Assembly: GCA_964472135.1 (NCBI GenBank)
Contig: CAYYJB010000104.1
Coordinates: 1-5,720, forward strand
DNA: 5,720 nt
Reading direction: 5' to 3'
From: JAUREX01 sp964472135
GTDB taxonomy: Bacteria > Pseudomonadota > Alphaproteobacteria > Rhodobacterales > Rhodobacteraceae
The notes beneath the pieces are model-generated. The model was not told where the DNA came from, searched no databases, and saw only the letters and a list, made by a program, of their open reading frames with translations. The translations under genes and the position numbers were made by a program. Below are positions 3,883 through 5,720 of this stretch, one piece after another; position 1 is the stretch's first letter, and every line of letters starts with the position of its first letter.

Positions 3883-5720
3883 ATGCCGATGGAAAAATCC
3901 TATTCCGCCGCCGAGGCCGAGGCGCGCATCGCCGCCCTCTGGCAGGGTGCCGATGCCTTTCGCGCGGGCGCGAACGCGCGGCCCGGGGCCGAGCCCTTCT
4001 GCATCATGATCCCGCCGCCGAACGTGACCGGCTCGCTCCACATGGGGCATGCCTTCAACAACACCCTGCAGGACATCCTGACGCGCTGGCACCGGATGCG
4101 GGGCTTCGACACGCTCTGGCAGCCCGGCACCGACCATGCCGGGATCGCGACGCAGATGGTGGTGGAGCGCGAGCTTGCCAAGGCAGGCGAGCCCGGCCGG
4201 CGCGAGATGGGGCGCGAGGCGTTCACGCGCCGCGTCTGGGCCTGGAAGAAGCAATCGGGCGGCACGATCATCGGCCAGCTCCAGCGGCTCGGCGCGTCTT
4301 GCGACTGGTCGCGCACGGCCTTCACCATGTCGGGCGCCCCGGGCGCGCCGGCGGGCGAAGAGGGCAATTTCCACGACGCCGTGATCCGTGTCTTCGTGGA
4401 CCTTTACCGCAAGGGCTTCATCTATCGCGGCAAGCGGCTGGTGAACTGGGATCCGCATTTCGAGACCGCGATCTCGGATCTCGAGGTCGAGCAGATCGAA
4501 CTCGACGGCCATCTGTGGCGCCTGCGCTATCCGCTCGCCGACGGCGCGCGCTATCGCCACCCCGTCGCCTTCGACGACGACGGCAAGCCCACCGACTGGG
4601 AAGAGCGCGACTATCTGACCGTCGCGACGACCCGGCCCGAGACGATGCTGGGCGACACGGGCGTGGCCGTCCACCCCGAGGATGCGCGCTATGCGGGCCT
4701 GATCGGCGGCCATGTCATCCTGCCGCTGACGGGGCGGCGGGTGCCGATCGTGGCCGACAGCTATGCCGACCCCGCCAAGGGGACGGGCGCCGTCAAGATG
4801 ACGCCCGCGCATGATTTCAACGACTGGGCGGTGGGCCAGCGGCAGGGGCTGCGCGCGATCAACATCCTCGACACCCGCGCACGGCTGAAGCTGCGCGAGA
4901 ACGCCGATCTGGCCCAAGGCTGCCCGGCCGAGGCGATCGCGCGGCTGATCGAGGCGCTCGACGGCGCCGACCGCTATGCCGCGCGCGAATGGATCGTCGC
5001 CACCGCCGAGGCCGAGGGCTGGCTTGACGGGATCGACGCCGACCGCCACATGGTCCCGCATGGCGACCGCTCGAAGGTCGTGATCGAGCCCTTCCTGACC
5101 GACCAGTGGTTCGTCGACACCGGCAAGATCGTGGGCCCCGCCCTTCAGGCCGTGCGCGAGGGCCGCACCCGGATCATCCCAGAACAGCACGAGAAGGTCT
5201 ATTTCAACTGGCTCGAGAACATCGAGCCCTGGTGCATCTCGCGCCAGCTCTGGTGGGGGCACCAGATCCCGGTGTGGTATGACGCCGCCGGCAACCAGTA
5301 TTGCGCCCCGACCGAGGCCGAGGCGCGCGCGATGGCGGGCGGCCAGACCCTGACGCGCGACCCCGACGTCCTCGACACCTGGTTCTCCTCGGGCCTCTGG
5401 CCGATCGGGACGCTCGGCTGGCCCAAGGACACGGCCGAGCTGCGCCGCTATTTCCCGACCTCGGTCCTCGTCACGGGCTTCGACATCATCTTCTTCTGGG
5501 TCGCCCGGATGATGATGATGCAGCTTGCCGTCGTGAACGACATCCCCTTCCGCACCGTCTACGTCCACGCCCTCGTGCGCGACGAGAAGGGCAAGAAGAT
5601 GTCGAAGTCCCTGGGCAACGTGCTCGACCCGCTCGACCTCATCGACGAATACGGCGCCGATGCGGTGCGCTTCACGCTGACGTCGATGGCCGCGATGGGG
5701 CGCGACCTCAAGCTTTCGTC
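3883..5720 (+). CDS. valS: Valyl-tRNA synthetase (N-terminal 612 residues, runs off right edge)
   Basis: ValRS charges tRNA-Val with valine in the cytosol and removes mischarged threonine in its CP1 editing domain. The catalytic fold begins with PPPNVTGSLHMGH (44-56), including the class I HIGH-type motif HMGH at 53-56. The editing domain contains TTRPETMLGDTG (249-260) and TPAHDFNDW (307-315), the ValRS editing signatures. The fold resumes with WCISRQLWWGH (450-460), LDTWFSSGLWP (497-507) and GFDIIFFW (532-539), and KMSKS lies at 572-576. The frame is open from 3883 to the edge. Full-length bacterial ValRS is roughly 880-1000 residues, so most of the anticodon-binding domain and the C-terminal coiled coil are missing. 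An insert rich in G, A and P follows FTM (147-149), as I recall for alphaproteobacteria. The first ATG (giving MPMEKSY) has a G6 run 6 nt upstream. The ATG two codons later is a possible alternative. It is divergent from the decarboxylase and probably regulated separately. Confidence 0.97.
   Translation, partial: MPMEKSYSAAEAEARIAALWQGADAFRAGANARPGAEPFCIMIPPPNVTGSLHMGHAFNNTLQDILTRWHRMRGFDTLWQPGTDHAGIATQMVVERELAKAGEPGRREMGREAFTRRVWAWKKQSGGTIIGQLQRLGASCDWSRTAFTMSGAPGAPAGEEGNFHDAVIRVFVDLYRKGFIYRGKRLVNWDPHFETAISDLEVEQIELDGHLWRLRYPLADGARYRHPVAFDDDGKPTDWEERDYLTVATTRPETMLGDTGVAVHPEDARYAGLIGGHVILPLTGRRVPIVADSYADPAKGTGAVKMTPAHDFNDWAVGQRQGLRAINILDTRARLKLRENADLAQGCPAEAIARLIEALDGADRYAAREWIVATAEAEGWLDGIDADRHMVPHGDRSKVVIEPFLTDQWFVDTGKIVGPALQAVREGRTRIIPEQHEKVYFNWLENIEPWCISRQLWWGHQIPVWYDAAGNQYCAPTEAEARAMAGGQTLTRDPDVLDTWFSSGLWPIGTLGWPKDTAELRRYFPTSVLVTGFDIIFFWVARMMMMQLAVVNDIPFRTVYVHALVRDEKGKKMSKSLGNVLDPLDLIDEYGADAVRFTLTSMAAMGRDLKLS

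Noticed and set aside
3387..3884. 165-codon minus-strand open frame starting opposite the valS start codon
   Set aside because: It crosses the intergenic region and overlaps the decarboxylase out of frame, with a Gly/Arg-rich product and no motif.
3847..5568. 573-codon open frame on the minus strand
   Set aside because: It is antisense to valS, which is unambiguous from HMGH to KMSKS. The antisense protein shows no family features.

Overview
The window looks like a chromosomal segment of a GC-rich alphaproteobacterium, most likely a member of the Rhodobacteraceae. This rests on the very strong G/C preference at third codon positions, the alphaproteobacterial style of the valyl-tRNA synthetase (an insert after its early FTM motif, no long insert after KMSKS), and the eukaryote-like fold-III ornithine decarboxylase. 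The lineage is inferred from recall of these families, not from a search.

Layout, left to right. Bases 1-26 (minus) hold the first codons of a gene that runs off the left edge and begins like a signal peptide. Bases 91-2370 (minus) encode a complete 759-residue large subunit of the xanthine dehydrogenase / CoxL molybdenum hydroxylase family, with the AYRGAGR loop of 'form II' proteins rather than the AYxCSFR loop of true CO dehydrogenase. Bases 2459-3601 (minus) encode a complete 380-residue fold-III PLP-dependent ornithine/lysine decarboxylase. Bases 3602-3882 form a divergent intergenic region with unusual composition and several repeats. Bases 3883-5720 (plus) encode the N-terminal 612 residues of valyl-tRNA synthetase (valS), truncated by the right edge.

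The decarboxylase, the molybdenum hydroxylase and the left-edge gene lie in the same direction with gaps of 88 and 64 nt, so they may be co-transcribed. The 88-nt gap carries a perfect 12-bp hairpin directly before the hydroxylase ribosome binding site. The hydroxylase has no FAD or iron-sulfur partner gene beside it here. valS is transcribed away from this cluster and is a housekeeping gene.

No mobile element, CRISPR array, tRNA or rRNA was seen. I found no clearly new biological system. The items most worth a second look are the decarboxylase leader region (palindrome, nested inverted repeats, short upstream ORF), the intercistronic hairpin, the orphan hydroxylase subunit, and a G-quadruplex-type tract upstream of valS.
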